The translations under genes were made by a program, and so were the position numbers. 64,000 nucleotides of DNA from positions 1,867,514-1,931,513 of the forward strand of contig NZ_CP025117.1 in NCBI RefSeq assembly GCF_002831645.1, written 5' to 3'. Positions 8,415-17,214 of this stretch are shown here, piece by piece. Positions within the stretch are counted from its first letter, which is position 1, and every line of letters starts with the position of its first letter. Under the pieces are notes generated by a model. That model was given only the letters and a program-made list of their open reading frames with translations, had not been told where the DNA came from and searched no databases. The stretch is from Olleya sp. Bg11-27. GTDB lineage: Bacteria > Bacteroidota > Bacteroidia > Flavobacteriales > Flavobacteriaceae.

Positions 8415-8963
8415 TTATTTTAAAGTAATCTGTTTTTTTAGTTTGTTTTTAGAAGAGTACAGTTTTAATTCTATAATATCTCCGTTTGAGTTGTACTTAA
8501 ATTCAAATTTCTGTTTTTCAGATGTTGTATTTTTTAGTTTAATTACACGTTTATTTTCATCATAAGTCACTTTGTAATTATAAGGCATATTCGAACAAAT
8601 CATACAACCAGAATATGAGTATTCAACAATTTTTGATTCATAATCATATTTATAAGTATGTGTCCAATTATTATTCTTGAAATTCTCTAAAAATTCATCT
8701 GCTTTTTCATCTTCATTTCTCCAAGTAGTTATTGTTTGGTTTTTATATTTTGAGTCAATAAATTTTTCTGGAAAATAATAAGGAACATTAAAATGCGCTC
8801 TCATTAATTTAAAATCTATATTTATAAAGTCTATATCTATCTTTTGAATAGTGTTTTCATATTCTTTACCATCAAAATCATAATCAGTTACGATAAATTC
8901 TTTTTCAGATGTTTGACAAGATAGAAAACTAAAAAAAAGAATAAATATTAAAGTAAGTTTCAT
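8415..8963 (-). CDS. lipoprotein, unknown function
   Basis: ATG 8963 gives a clean SPII signal (MKLTLIFILFFSFLSC, Cys16); an in-frame ATG at 8975 (MNEP before it) is the alternative. The mature part is about 165 residues. A CMIC pair lies in the YSYSGCMICSNMPYNYKV region, and the C-terminal third is a repeating YD-like beta pattern (YDENKRVIKLKN, YNSNGDIIELKLYSSKNKL), as in RHS/YD-repeat-like Bacteroidota lipoproteins. Its target in the periplasm or outer membrane is unknown. It is a cassette between type C 7933-8405 and type A 8981-9124. Confidence 0.75.
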   Translation of the reverse strand: MKLTLIFILFFSFLSCQTSEKEFIVTDYDFDGKEYENTIQKIDIDFINIDFKLMRAHFNVPYYFPEKFIDSKYKNQTITTWRNEDEKADEFLENFKNNNWTHTYKYDYESKIVEYSYSGCMICSNMPYNYKVTYDENKRVIKLKNTTSEKQKFEFKYNSNGDIIELKLYSSKNKLKKQITLK

Positions 8964-8980
8964 CGGTTCATTCATATTGT

Positions 8981-9124
8981 GTATAACGGTCTTGTATATG
9001 GCTCGTAGCGTGCAAAATATCGATTTTTTTGGAATGAAACACAAGCCGATTTTTTAAATTTCAAAAATGCCAAAACCTTTGTATTAGCAATGACTTGCGC
9101 TATTTTTTATACACCGTGTTGGCA
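8981..9124 (-). repeat. attC-like site, type A variant B
   Basis: 144 bp. Minus ends: TGCCAAC and GTTATAC. The outer arms match type A, but the centre is a different sequence (cgtagcgtgcaaaa, acacaagccgatttttta, gcaatgacttgcgctatttttt) shared with 17050-17204 and 47394-47589. Confidence 0.75.
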
Positions 9125-9140
9125 TCTGGATTTTCCGCAA

Positions 9141-9683
9141 TCATTCCGTCCAAACTTTAATAATTCCGTTTTCTGCATTAATTCCGTAGACTTCTTTTGG
9201 TACTGGACTTGGCGAAATTGAAATATCATAAATTCTAGAAACATCGAGTTCAGACAATAATTTTGAAAATGTAATATCAGTCCGCTTTTTATTGTTTAGA
9301 ACAATAATCATTGGTTCTTCATTATCATAAATTTCAGTTCCAATTTCGATAAGTTCTTTAATTTTCGCTTGAGTTTTTTCTGATTTCGTTAGAACATAAA
9401 TTTCGCCTTTTCCAGAACTGTAACCACAACTATTTACAGAAGAATAAGTGATAGAATTTATATCAACAATATTTATTTTTTCCAGCATTTGATTAAATTC
9501 AGAAACATTATCTAATTCATAATACTCTCCGTTAATAAAAAAATCTCTCACCAATTCGGGCGTGTATTCGGCATTACTTTCATTCAACCAATTCTTTACG
9601 TAATTTAAATCAAGATTTTGTCCGATTGATTTTGAGAATCCAAAGACTATAAATAGTATTAATATGCTTATCTTTTTATTCAT
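9141..9683 (-). CDS. secreted protein with TonB-plug-like C-terminal motif
   Basis: The product has 180 residues with an SPI signal peptide (MNKKISILILFIVFGFSKSIG, cleavage near residue 21). The middle contains NSCGYSSGKGEIYVLTK and the C-terminus reads VYGINAENGIIKVWTE. That last string resembles the YGxxGxNGxIxIxT plug-domain motif of TonB-dependent receptors, as also found in small Bacteroidota proteins that carry only a plug-like fold. No barrel is present, so it is not a receptor itself. Unknown role, probably periplasmic. Confidence 0.7.
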   Translation of the reverse strand: MNKKISILILFIVFGFSKSIGQNLDLNYVKNWLNESNAEYTPELVRDFFINGEYYELDNVSEFNQMLEKINIVDINSITYSSVNSCGYSSGKGEIYVLTKSEKTQAKIKELIEIGTEIYDNEEPMIIVLNNKKRTDITFSKLLSELDVSRIYDISISPSPVPKEVYGINAENGIIKVWTE

Positions 9684-9703
9684 TCTGTTTTTTTTAAGCT
9701 TGA

Positions 9704-9926
9704 TGGCAACGTTAAATATATTACAAGTTGAGCAGTAAATAAGCGAATACTTTCGGATTAGTCACAAGCCAAATCTTTTGTATTTTTATTTAATTTTTAT
9801 CTTTTAACACCACATCTATTTCATATTTCCCTAACGGGTAATCTAAAAGGTTTACCGACTTTGCAAATAGTGTAGTACCTTTAGATTAAACACTAACCAC
9901 CCAATTTACTACATATAGTGTTATCA
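9704..9926 (-). repeat. attC-like site, long divergent type A
   Basis: 223 bp. Minus ends: TGATAAC and GTTGCCA. The interior (gcgaatactttcggattagtcacaagccaaatc) is partly shared with the repeats at 22839 and 47394. The outer arms pair weakly. The whole interval between two genes, with no ORF. Confidence 0.55.
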
Positions 9927-9933
9927 CACGTTT

Positions 9934-10548
9934 TTAAGCTAATTCCTCTGAGACTATTTCTGTTTTATTTCCATTTTCATTAATAGTCCAGATTTGTAAA
10001 GTGTTAAATCCGTTCCGTTTTACTTTTTCAAAGTCAACTTTTTGTCCGTTAATTAATTCTATTTCTCCATTTGAGTCAACTTCGTCTCTATAGTCATCTT
10101 CATAATCAATTCCGTTATAAGTTGAAATAATCAATTCGAATTTGCTATTTCCTTTTTCGTCATGGTATATTTTGTCGGGAATTCTATTATTTATTTGTTC
10201 ATCAGAATATTTGTCACAAAACATAGCATTATATCCGTGTTTGCATCCGTCAAATAATAAGTATTCACTTTTGTCACTTATATTAACCGCAATAATTTTA
10301 GAAGGAGCAAAGTCAGTACCTACGATTAAGTTTTTATAGTCAGAGTGAAGTTGTCCATAATACTTGATTTCGAAAAATGTCTCACCATTTTTTGATTTAA
10401 GTTTACGTCTCCACTCGTGAGAATGTAATTCCTTTGGGTTAGAAATATGTTCAACACTTTCTTCAAGAAAAGTCGGTCCTAAAATTCCATTTTCAGTTGT
10501 AGAGGTTGAGTTTGATTTCTCTTTTTTGAAGATGTCAAATATTCCCAT
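9934..10548 (-). CDS. 204-aa cytosolic protein, unknown function
   Basis: Soluble protein starting MGIFDIFKKEKSNSTST, a short amphipathic N-terminus often seen on small cytosolic or membrane-associated proteins, followed by a linker and a domain of mixed beta segments (ETFFEIKYYGQLHSDYKNLIVG, YLLFDGCKHGYNAMFCDKYS, FELIISTYNGIDYEDDYRDEVD). It contains a Cys in DGCKHGYNAMFC but no clear metal site. No family recognised. It is flanked by two long divergent attC-like repeats (9704-9926, 10570-10783). Confidence 0.75.
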   Translation of the reverse strand: MGIFDIFKKEKSNSTSTTENGILGPTFLEESVEHISNPKELHSHEWRRKLKSKNGETFFEIKYYGQLHSDYKNLIVGTDFAPSKIIAVNISDKSEYLLFDGCKHGYNAMFCDKYSDEQINNRIPDKIYHDEKGNSKFELIISTYNGIDYEDDYRDEVDSNGEIELINGQKVDFEKVKRNGFNTLQIWTINENGNKTEIVSEELA

Positions 10549-10569
10549 TTTTTTCTTTTTTGTAATGTG

Positions 10570-10783
10570 TGGTAACGTGTTTCTTTAGTTTGTAATAAAT
10601 ATCTTTATATAGAGAAAGAGGAGAATTATAACGTGTTTTAGAATTATAGATCCATTACACGTACGTATAAGATTTTTTGCGTGTATAAGCGACTAATTTA
10701 GCAACTAAAAAACCAACTAGAAAATCCGCGAGAACTTTTGTAAGTATGCTAAAACTAACCATTAATTTTATACGGTGTTAGGT
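10570..10783 (-). repeat. attC-like site, long, possibly two fused sites
   Basis: 214 bp. The minus-strand left core is ACCTAAC (10777-10783), a perfect RYYYAAC match, followed by ACCGTATAAAA. The right core is GTTACCA. An extra internal ataacgtgtttt near 10628 and cgtacgtataag near 10665 suggest remnants of a second site. Confidence 0.6.
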
Positions 10784-10791
10784 ATCTGGCT

Positions 10792-11484
10792 TTATTTCTT
10801 TTCTAACTTTTCCATTCTCTTTTGTAATTCAATAAACTTTGTGTTCAAAGATTCCAATTCCTTTATTTTCTTTTCCTGAGCAATAGTATAAAGAGTTAAT
10901 TCCTCAATTTTTTGTAATAATTTAGCATTCATTTCTCCAAGATAAATGCCGTTTTTTTCAACTTCTTTAGCACTTGGTATATCTTTTAAGTATCCTTTTT
11001 CTTTGATATGTTTCTCTACTTCTTTCAAGGTTGGTAAATCATAGCTTTTCTCAAAAACAAAGTCAGACCAACCGTTAGCCTCTACTTTAATTTCTCTTGC
11101 TCCAATCGAACCTCCAACAGCTAATCTGTGATTTCCCATAGTTTTAGTTCCAATTCCAACTTTTCCTTTATCGGTTAACATCATCACATCAATATAGTTA
11201 AGAGGTATATTTAAAGATGGATCAGGTGTTATTCTAAAAAATAGTCCTCCTCCATAATGTTTATTAGAACTGTTATCAGCAAATAACCTATCATTTGTAT
11301 CATGTCCGATTTGAAGATTTGTATGATTATAGGTTGAATGGTTAAACTTAACGGAACCGTTCACGTCTAATTTAGCATCTGGGTCTGTTGTTCCAATTCC
11401 TACATTACTACCTGTATCTATTATTTGAGCGTTTATCTTAAAACTCACTCCAATCAATGCAATTAATAAAATTCTTTTTTTCAT
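10792..11484 (-). CDS. secreted tail-fibre-like protein with VGIGT repeats
   Basis: I chose ATG 11484 since it gives a proper signal peptide (MKKRILLIALIGVSFKINA). The mature 210 residues contain NVGIGTTDPDAKLDVNGS and KVGIGTKTMGNHRLAVGGS, the GIGT..P..KL.V.G repeat common in Bacteroidota surface and fibre proteins, then a C-terminal helical region (SYDLPTLKEVEKHIKEKGYL, IPSAKEVEKNGIYLGEMN) leading into a coiled coil (last 50 residues). This is the usual end of S74/fibre-like proteins without the full peptidase S74 domain. It is likely a trimeric extracellular fibre or secreted scaffold. Confidence 0.8.
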   Translation of the reverse strand: MKKRILLIALIGVSFKINAQIIDTGSNVGIGTTDPDAKLDVNGSVKFNHSTYNHTNLQIGHDTNDRLFADNSSNKHYGGGLFFRITPDPSLNIPLNYIDVMMLTDKGKVGIGTKTMGNHRLAVGGSIGAREIKVEANGWSDFVFEKSYDLPTLKEVEKHIKEKGYLKDIPSAKEVEKNGIYLGEMNAKLLQKIEELTLYTIAQEKKIKELESLNTKFIELQKRMEKLEKK

Positions 11485-11530
11485 AATAATTTTTGTTTTA
11501 TAGCTATTTATGTTCATTTTTTGTGCTTGT

Positions 11531-11934
11531 GCCTAATTCGTTATATAATCACTTTTATTACTCATATCCCGAAAATACAAAAGGATATAACGTCTTTTTA
11601 TTACTGATATATTTTACACAAACTTACAACTATTTTTATACGTGTGAAATACTTAGAACTACTTGTGTTTAGATACTACCAGCAAGTTGCAACAGCTTGA
11701 TCAGTAATGGTTACAGGTTTCCGTAAAGGGATAAAAAAAAACATGGGATTGGGTGTTTTTAGATGTTTCGCTTTGCTTTTAATGATAGCTGAGGTTGGAG
11801 TGCTAGGTTTGGTTGGATGGTTAGGACTATGTAAAGTTGTGGTTTTGTGTGTGAGGATTTACTAACCGCCGTAATTACGTTGGTGTGAGAGATGCACTTG
11901 GATTATTTTAGTCGGAGTTGTCTACTTCATTGTA
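11531..11934 (-). repeat. type C element with tail deletion
   Basis: The left core is GCCTAAT on plus (ATTAGGC on minus, one base from GTTAGGC). The head is 95% like 7933-8405. The tail lacks the ctattgctagtagtaatag hairpin: ccgccgtaattacg joins directly to ttggtgtgagagatg, so about 70 bp are missing. Confidence 0.75.
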
Positions 11935-11935
11935 C

Positions 11936-13008
11936 TTAGTGCTTTTTTAATATTTCTATTAATTTTGTATTTACGTAAACGCTTTCTCTTCCATTTTTTT
12001 GAGAAGTTAATATTCCAATATCTTCCATTTTTTTTAAATATCGTGAAGCCGCTTTTCTTTCTACGTTTAATTTTTCTACAACAAATTCTATTTTAGAATA
12101 AGGTTGTTCAAAGAGTAATTCAATTAATTCTTTTCTATAAATTTTAGGTTCTTTTTCTTGTGCAAATATTATAGTTTTATCCAATAATACTTTAATTGAA
12201 TTTATTTTCTTAATAGTTCTGTTTGATGTTACTTCAACAGCTTTTAGCATATAAATTATATATTCAGACCATTCGTCTTTATTGTTAACGGTATTTAATA
12301 AACGGTAATAATCTGCTTTATTTTCGTTGATATATGAGCTTAAATATAAAATAGGAATATCTAAAAGGTCGTTTATAATTAAGTATAAAATATTTAGTAT
12401 TCTTCCTGCTCTTCCGTTTCCATCATAAAAAGGGTGAATACTTTCAAATTGATAATGTAAAATAGCTAAATTAATTAGCGGATTTAAATCGTTATGTCTG
12501 ACATTAAAATGTTCTAAGAAGTTTCCTAATAAATCTAAAATTTCATCTTTTTATTGTGGAGGTGTATAGACAATTTCTCCAGTTTTATCGTTTTTTAGCA
12601 CAGTTCCAGCTATTGAGCGAATTCCAGCATTATTTTCGATAATGGTTTTTTGAATAGTTTCGATATCTTTTAGCTTTAAAAATCCTGGTTTCTGAATTGA
12701 TTCAAAACCAGAAAAAATAGCACTTCTGTAATTTATAACTTCTTTAACTTGAGTTGGTTGTTTTATGTTTGTAGCTAAAGCTTTATATAATTCATCTTGT
12801 GTTGTAATAATATTTCTATTTCCGAACTATCCTTAGCTTCTTGTAAGACAACAGCATTTATCAATATTTCTTGATTAGGAATAGTTTTAGCAATTCCTTT
12901 TAATTGTCCTAATGAATTTGAGGATTTGCTCAATTGCCGAAGAATTTCAATAGTTTCTACTTTTTCTCTTTTTGGTGGAAGTTTTGCAAGTTTATTGATT
13001 TGGGACAT
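11936..13008 (-). pseudogene. Fic/DOC family protein gene, frameshift plus nonsense
   Basis: Three reading-frame pieces together encode one Fic protein of about 357 residues: N-terminal Fic_N-like part (MSQINKLAKLPPKREKVET... to SEIE, 13008 to about 12815), Fic core, and a C-terminal winged-helix part (to 11936). The catalytic motif HPFYDGNGRAGR is intact at about 12401-12440. Two lesions break it: a one-base deletion near 12811-12820 (EIE then N-II-TTQDELYKAL in the shifted frame) and an in-frame TAA at 12551-12553 (YTPPQ-stop-KDEI). Intact Fic proteins AMPylate (or otherwise modify) target proteins; here the gene is probably dead unless both lesions are sequencing errors. It sits in a cassette position. 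Confidence 0.85.
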
Positions 13009-13093
13009 TTTATCTCTTGTAAATTATATATGTACCAAAAACAGAAAAAATGGTTCAATTAAATTCGATGTGCGACTTTTTGTCTCGCATTAA

Positions 13094-13567
13094 GTACAAC
13101 TCGGTATATAATTACTTTTATTATTCATATCCCGTAAATATAGCAGGATATAACGCTTTTTTAATGCTGATATATTGTAAAGCTCGGTTACACAAATTTA
13201 CAGCTATTCTTTTACGTGTGAAAGTTGTAGAACTACGTGTATTTGTATAATACCAGTAAGTTACAACAGCTTGATTAGTAATGGTTATGGTTTTCCGTAA
13301 AGGCAGACAAAAAAACACGAGATTGGGTGTTTTTAGATGTTTTGCTTTGCTCTGAATGATAGCTGAAGTTGGCGTGTTACGTTTGGTCGGATGGTTAGGG
13401 CTATGGGAAGTAGTGGATTTGTGTGCGAGAATTTACTAACCGCCGTATACGTTCCTGAGTGCTAATTAGTAGTACTATAGTCGAAAGGACTAACGTAGTT
13501 GCTTATATACGTTGACTTAAGAGATGCATTTTGATTATTTTAGTCGGAGTTGACTACTCGATTGGGC
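13094..13567 (-). repeat. type C element, full length, diverged tail
   Basis: Left core GTTGTAC on minus (13094-13100). The right end reads ctactcgattgggc, so the minus strand begins GCCCAAT, one base from RYYYAAC. The tail hairpin is decayed (gctaattagtagtactatag). Confidence 0.75.
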
Positions 13568-13571
13568 AATG

Positions 13572-14090
13572 TTAACTTTTAAATTTAGTTAAATATTCTT
13601 GCATAGATTTACAAGGTAATTTACTCCCTTTCTTAAGTACTTTTAAAATAAAATCATCACATTCTACAGTGTTCATTTTTCCATTTAAAAAGGCAATATA
13701 AATGAAATCCATTGTTGTTAAATACTGTATTTTATGTTCTGCACAATAAGATTTAATATCTTTTAAATTACTGCTCGCAAGTACATCATTATTAAATCGA
13801 CAATACGCCATGCAAGCACTTTCTCCTGGACCATATGTTTTTTTTAGTCTAGCAAATTCTCTAAATACATTCATATCTGCTTTAATGGATAATTCTTCTA
13901 GTTGATTGAATGTAATCATATTTTCAATTTGTGTTCGAGTACGACCTTTGAAGACTTCGTCAAATACTTCTTTAAAGATGTATAGTTTATTCTCTAAAAC
14001 ACTGCATAAAAGGCCTAATTGATCTCCTTTGATAAAGTGAATTATAATATCAGCATCAATGATTATTTTCTTTTTTTTATCAATAGTCAT
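13572..14090 (-). CDS. PIN-like nuclease-fold protein, third gene of XRE/ImmA/PIN cassette
   Basis: The product has 172 residues. The N-terminus KKKIIIDADIIIHFI matches the first beta strand and catalytic Asp of PIN domains, and GPGESACMAYCR (about 92-103) matches the GEs/GEA acidic motif. The third position, where PIN nucleases have an ATDD-like strand, reads VLASSNLKDIKSYC, so one acidic residue is replaced or shifted. A PIN-like fold is therefore likely but activity uncertain. It follows the ImmA/IrrE gene by three bases and belongs to its operon. By analogy with TA and phage-regulatory modules it may be the effector; that role is an inference. Confidence 0.65.
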   Translation of the reverse strand: MTIDKKKKIIIDADIIIHFIKGDQLGLLCSVLENKLYIFKEVFDEVFKGRTRTQIENMITFNQLEELSIKADMNVFREFARLKKTYGPGESACMAYCRFNNDVLASSNLKDIKSYCAEHKIQYLTTMDFIYIAFLNGKMNTVECDDFILKVLKKGSKLPCKSMQEYLTKFKS

Positions 14091-14093
14091 AAG

Positions 14094-14795
14094 TTAATCA
14101 TTGAATAAATCTATACCAATAGAATTTAAAAGCGTTAAGTAATGACTTTCTGATATTTTTTCATTTTCAAAAAGATATCTACTTTTTGAACCAAAATCTC
14201 CAATTACTAGGTTTTCATTGCCTTGTTCATAAAGTTTAGTAGAGTAACCGTTTTGTTTTGCTTTTAATTTAATATCCTGTCTATATTCCTCAAATTTATA
14301 ATCCGTAATAACATTTAATTCTTTTAAACGAAATAATAAAGCAGTTCTTGAACATTTGAAATAATGTTCTGTCTTTAGGATAGTTTTTAAGTTTATCTTA
14401 TTTTTTTTTAATTCTTCATCAGGAATGAAATTTAAAATAGCATCATCTGGCATTAATAAGTAAGAAGCGAAAATATCAGCTAAATATTCATTCGTTCTTT
14501 TGTCGAATTTTCCTGAAATTGAATTATGTGGGGTGAAATTTGGATCGAAGTATAAGTGATATAATTCATGACAAATAGAGAAATTTTGTCTACCTATTGA
14601 ATGGTTAGAATTTATAAGCATAAAGTTTTTGTCTTTAGATTTAATAGCCATTCCGGAAAAATCCTGAGACAAAGGCTTAAATATAGTAATTACATTTAGT
14701 TTAATGAGAAAGCTTTCTAAATCAATAGGTTCTAAATTACTATACCCATTTTGATTTCTAAACTCTGTAGCTTTTTTTCGTGTTTTATAAATCAT
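14094..14795 (-). CDS. ImmA/IrrE family metallopeptidase
   Basis: The product has 233 residues with the zinc-peptidase motif HELYH in NFSICHELYHLYFDP (about residues 77-91) and the downstream ADIFASYLLMPDDAI segment (third ligand region, ExxA-type) typical of ImmA/IrrE peptidases. Family members cleave cognate XRE-type repressors to derepress phage, ICE or toxin genes. The adjacent XRE gene (14785-15126) overlaps by 11 bases and is the obvious substrate candidate. The C-terminal 70 residues are unassigned. Confidence 0.85.
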   Translation of the reverse strand: MIYKTRKKATEFRNQNGYSNLEPIDLESFLIKLNVITIFKPLSQDFSGMAIKSKDKNFMLINSNHSIGRQNFSICHELYHLYFDPNFTPHNSISGKFDKRTNEYLADIFASYLLMPDDAILNFIPDEELKKNKINLKTILKTEHYFKCSRTALLFRLKELNVITDYKFEEYRQDIKLKAKQNGYSTKLYEQGNENLVIGDFGSKSRYLFENEKISESHYLTLLNSIGIDLFND

Positions 14796-15126
14796 TAATT
14801 AATGTATCGATTTTGATGTAATTTAAAACTATTTTTTTAAAATCGGCAATTGCTTTTATGTCAGAATCTGTGCCATTACTTCTGAAAGCAAATGAAAGAT
14901 TAGCTTTCTTAATATCTATATTTTCTTCTAAAAGCTCTTCTAGTTCTATACCGAAAAGACTGCATAGTTTTTCCATGTTTTCATATGGAACATCTCTTTT
15001 TCCAAGTTCATAATTAGAAATTTGCTCTCTAGAGATTGATAGGTAATTCGCTAAATGGTCTTGGTTATATCCTAAAGCTTTTCTATACTCTTTGATATTA
15101 GTTCCGATTATTTCAGTAGTGTCCAT
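14785..15126 (-). CDS. XRE-family helix-turn-helix regulator
   Basis: The product has 113 residues. HTH_3 domain at about 8-62 (IKEYRKALGYNQDHLANYLS ISREQISNYELGKRDVPYEN), then a C-terminal linker with FAFRSNG, a segment often present in XRE partners of ImmA peptidases. First gene of the three-gene cassette. It probably binds the inverted repeats just upstream (15144-15187) and represses the operon until cut by the ImmA protein; this is known for the family and inferred here. Confidence 0.85.
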   Translation of the reverse strand: MDTTEIIGTNIKEYRKALGYNQDHLANYLSISREQISNYELGKRDVPYENMEKLCSLFGIELEELLEENIDIKKANLSFAFRSNGTDSDIKAIADFKKIVLNYIKIDTLINDL

Positions 15127-15143
15127 TTTAATATTAGTTTTAT

Positions 15144-15187
15144 GTTACAAAATAACGATAAATTTAGTTACTAACAAAATATGTAAC
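15144..15187 (-). promoter_or_regulatory. candidate operator of the XRE gene
   Basis: Two inverted repeats of the same half-site, 18-61 bp upstream of the XRE start: GTTACAAAATAAC (15144-15156) and GTTAC-N11-GTAAC (15167-15187). They are absent from the other cassette leaders. Autoregulation is inferred from position. Confidence 0.5.
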
Positions 15188-15234
15188 AATAATTTGATTC
15201 TTGAAAATGAAATTTAGTAGTTTCCTATAATATT

Positions 15235-15656
15235 GCCCAACTCGCTATATAATCACTTCTATTATTCATATCCCGAAAATACAAAAGGATATAGCGCCTT
15301 TTTAGTACTGATATATTGTAAAGCTATGTTACACAAACTTACAACTATTCTAATACGTGTGAAATACGTAGAACTACGTATATTTATGTAATACCAGCAA
15401 GTTGCAACAGCTTGATTATTAATATTTACGGGTTTCCGTAAAGGTCTAATAAAAACACTAGATTGGGTGTTTTTAGATGTTTTGCTGCGCTCTGAATAAT
15501 AGCTGAAGTTGGCGTGTTAAGGTTTGGATTGCCGTTTAGGGCACTGGAAAGTACGGTTTTGTATGCGAGGGTTTTCCGAAGGTAAATCAGACGTTACAAA
15601 ATCGGATTGACCTTTGATTAAACCTAAAATAGTTATTGTTTTAGACTGTGTTGTTT
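15235..15656 (-). repeat. chimeric element: type C head joined to type A right arm
   Basis: The minus-strand core at 15235-15241 is GTTGGGC, a perfect GTTRRRY. The head is type C. After ggtttggattgccgtttaggg the sequence switches to the type A centre (gcgagggttttccgaaggtaaatc) and ends gactgtgttgttt next to the stop codon at 15658. Confidence 0.75.
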
Positions 15657-15657
15657 A

Positions 15658-16278
15658 CTAGTTTTTATTTTTTTGTAACAAATAACAATTGTCTTTTAAT
15701 TGAATGTCTTTTCCGTCATAAAAAGCAATTTCCATTTTTAAATCATCAATAAGCTTAGGTTGATCAATGGGACATATTTTAAAAAACTTATTTTTAATTA
15801 ATAAGTTTCCTGATTTACCATAAATCGAAATCATCGCATTGTTTTTATGGCTATTGATCCAATCTAAATTAAACCAGTGTCCTTTTTGTTTGTTTGGTAC
15901 CCAAAATGCTGTTTTAGGAATTTTACTTAATGTAATAACAGAATCAATGTCTTTTTGATATTTCAATTTCCAATCGGAGCCATTTTTTTTGTTCAGATAT
16001 TTATCGATTTCAGTGTTGTAGCTTTCAATTCCGTTTAGCTCAGTTCCGCTGACTACGCATCCAAATCCAACATTTTTAAATCCGTATTTCTGACTTACTT
16101 TATTCATTTCTATAGGTGAAATGATTGATTCGCCTACTAATACTTTGTGAGGTGTACTGTTTTTAATATCAGATTTTGCAGTTAAGTAATTAAATCGGTT
16201 AAAAAAGCCGTAGTGCCACAATCCAATGGCGATTAGAAATACTATTATTCCACTAAATATTATCTTTTTTTGATTCAT
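15658..16278 (-). CDS. signal-anchored protein, unknown function
   Basis: The product has 206 residues. An N-terminal hydrophobic helix (about 5-21, KKIIFSGIIVFLIAIGLWHY) acts as signal anchor. The rest is a soluble extracytoplasmic domain with VGFGCVVSGTELNGIESYNT, KTAFWVPNKQKGHWFNLDW and CPIDQPKLIDDL; the two or three Cys (in GFGCVV, KICPID, DNCYLL) could form a disulphide. No family recognised. The start at 16278 lies 8 nt from the diverged attC-like site. Confidence 0.75.
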   Translation of the reverse strand: MNQKKIIFSGIIVFLIAIGLWHYGFFNRFNYLTAKSDIKNSTPHKVLVGESIISPIEMNKVSQKYGFKNVGFGCVVSGTELNGIESYNTEIDKYLNKKNGSDWKLKYQKDIDSVITLSKIPKTAFWVPNKQKGHWFNLDWINSHKNNAMISIYGKSGNLLIKNKFFKICPIDQPKLIDDLKMEIAFYDGKDIQLKDNCYLLQKNKN

Positions 16279-16285
16279 TTTTTTA

Positions 16286-16427
16286 ATGACGTTTAGCGAT
16301 TAGTATAAGACAGGTAGGGGAGTTGGTAAGTGCTTTTGTTTTATTACTTAGCTAAATATAAATATTTTGCTTTTATCTTTACTATTGTAAACGCCCTATG
16401 TTTTTTATACCATGTTTTAGGTTGGCT
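16286..16427 (-). repeat. degenerate attC-like site
   Basis: About 142 bp between two genes. The right part keeps ttttttataccatgttttaggttggc (minus AGCCAAC, then CATGGTATAAA) and the left part keeps cgatta-gtataag. The central hairpin is lost. Confidence 0.45.
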
Positions 16428-16528
16428 TTCTAATTGTAAATTTGATAGGTATGTTATTCCTAATTAATGGTTAAAAAAGTTTTTGCTTTTTTTAATAATC
16501 TTCCCAAAACAGTAGTCAATAGGTTAGG

Positions 16529-16972
16529 TTATTTTTTTAAAATTGTGACCAGATCAAGTTGACCAAAATGATGAAAGTAAAACCTTTCAATATGATTAAA
16601 TAGGTTTGTGTTTTTATCTATTATTTCTTTTAAAATCGAAATTATTATAGCATCATTATCATCTATATTATTCGGCCAATCTGGAAAATATATTAAGTCT
16701 AGGGCAATTTCTTCCTCAATATACTCATCATCCTCAAAACCATAAAGGTCACTTATATACTCAAATTCATCTTGGTCAATTGCTGTCTTTAATGCAATAT
16801 CAAATTCATTTCCATTTTTTATAATTGTAGAAATGTCAAGATGTGGTACATTATTATATTTTTCACTAGCTAAATCGGTATACGTGTTAATATCACATAC
16901 AATAATCTTAATGGTTTTATTACTTACTATTTTTAAAATATGTTCTGTTATTTTTTTCTTTAACGTTTCCAT
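16529..16972 (-). CDS. acidic 147-aa cytosolic protein, unknown function
   Basis: Soluble and strongly acidic (cluster SDLYGFEDDEYIEEEIALDL at about 81-100). The N-terminus is METLKKKITEHILKIVSNKT and the C-terminus FNHIERFYFHHFGQLDLVTILKK. It could be an immunity-type or structural small protein, but nothing diagnostic is visible. Its upstream leader of about 75 nt separates it from the repeat 17050-17204. Downstream, about 100 bp of non-coding DNA precede the degenerate site 16286-16427. Confidence 0.7.
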   Translation of the reverse strand: METLKKKITEHILKIVSNKTIKIIVCDINTYTDLASEKYNNVPHLDISTIIKNGNEFDIALKTAIDQDEFEYISDLYGFEDDEYIEEEIALDLIYFPDWPNNIDDNDAIIISILKEIIDKNTNLFNHIERFYFHHFGQLDLVTILKK

Positions 16973-17049
16973 TGTTTTGTGTAAAGGTCTAATTAAGTTC
17001 TTAATTTTGGAAGAATAAAAATGGTCTTATGTAAAATTATCGTGTTTAC

Positions 17050-17204
17050 CTACAATGGTTTTGTATATGTTAAGTAATGCTGAAAATAAGTGATAATTTT
17101 TGGATGAAAAACAAGCCGGATTTATAAATTTGGCGACCTTCCAAAAGTTACCAAGCCTTTGTGTTAGCGATGACTCGCGCTATTTTTTATACACCGTGTT
17201 GGCG
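17050..17204 (-). repeat. attC-like site, type A variant B
   Basis: 155 bp with the same interior as 8981-9124 (aaaacaagccggatttataaatt, gcgatgactcgcgctattttttatacaccgtgttgg). Minus strand starts CGCCAAC. The right core is mutated (aatgg in place of aacgg). Confidence 0.65.
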
Positions 17205-17214
17205 GTCGTTTTTC

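Noticed and set aside
545-15656. Repeats as a CRISPR array
   Set aside because: Units are 130-480 bp, spaced by genes and diverged; no short direct repeats with equal spacers and no cas genes.
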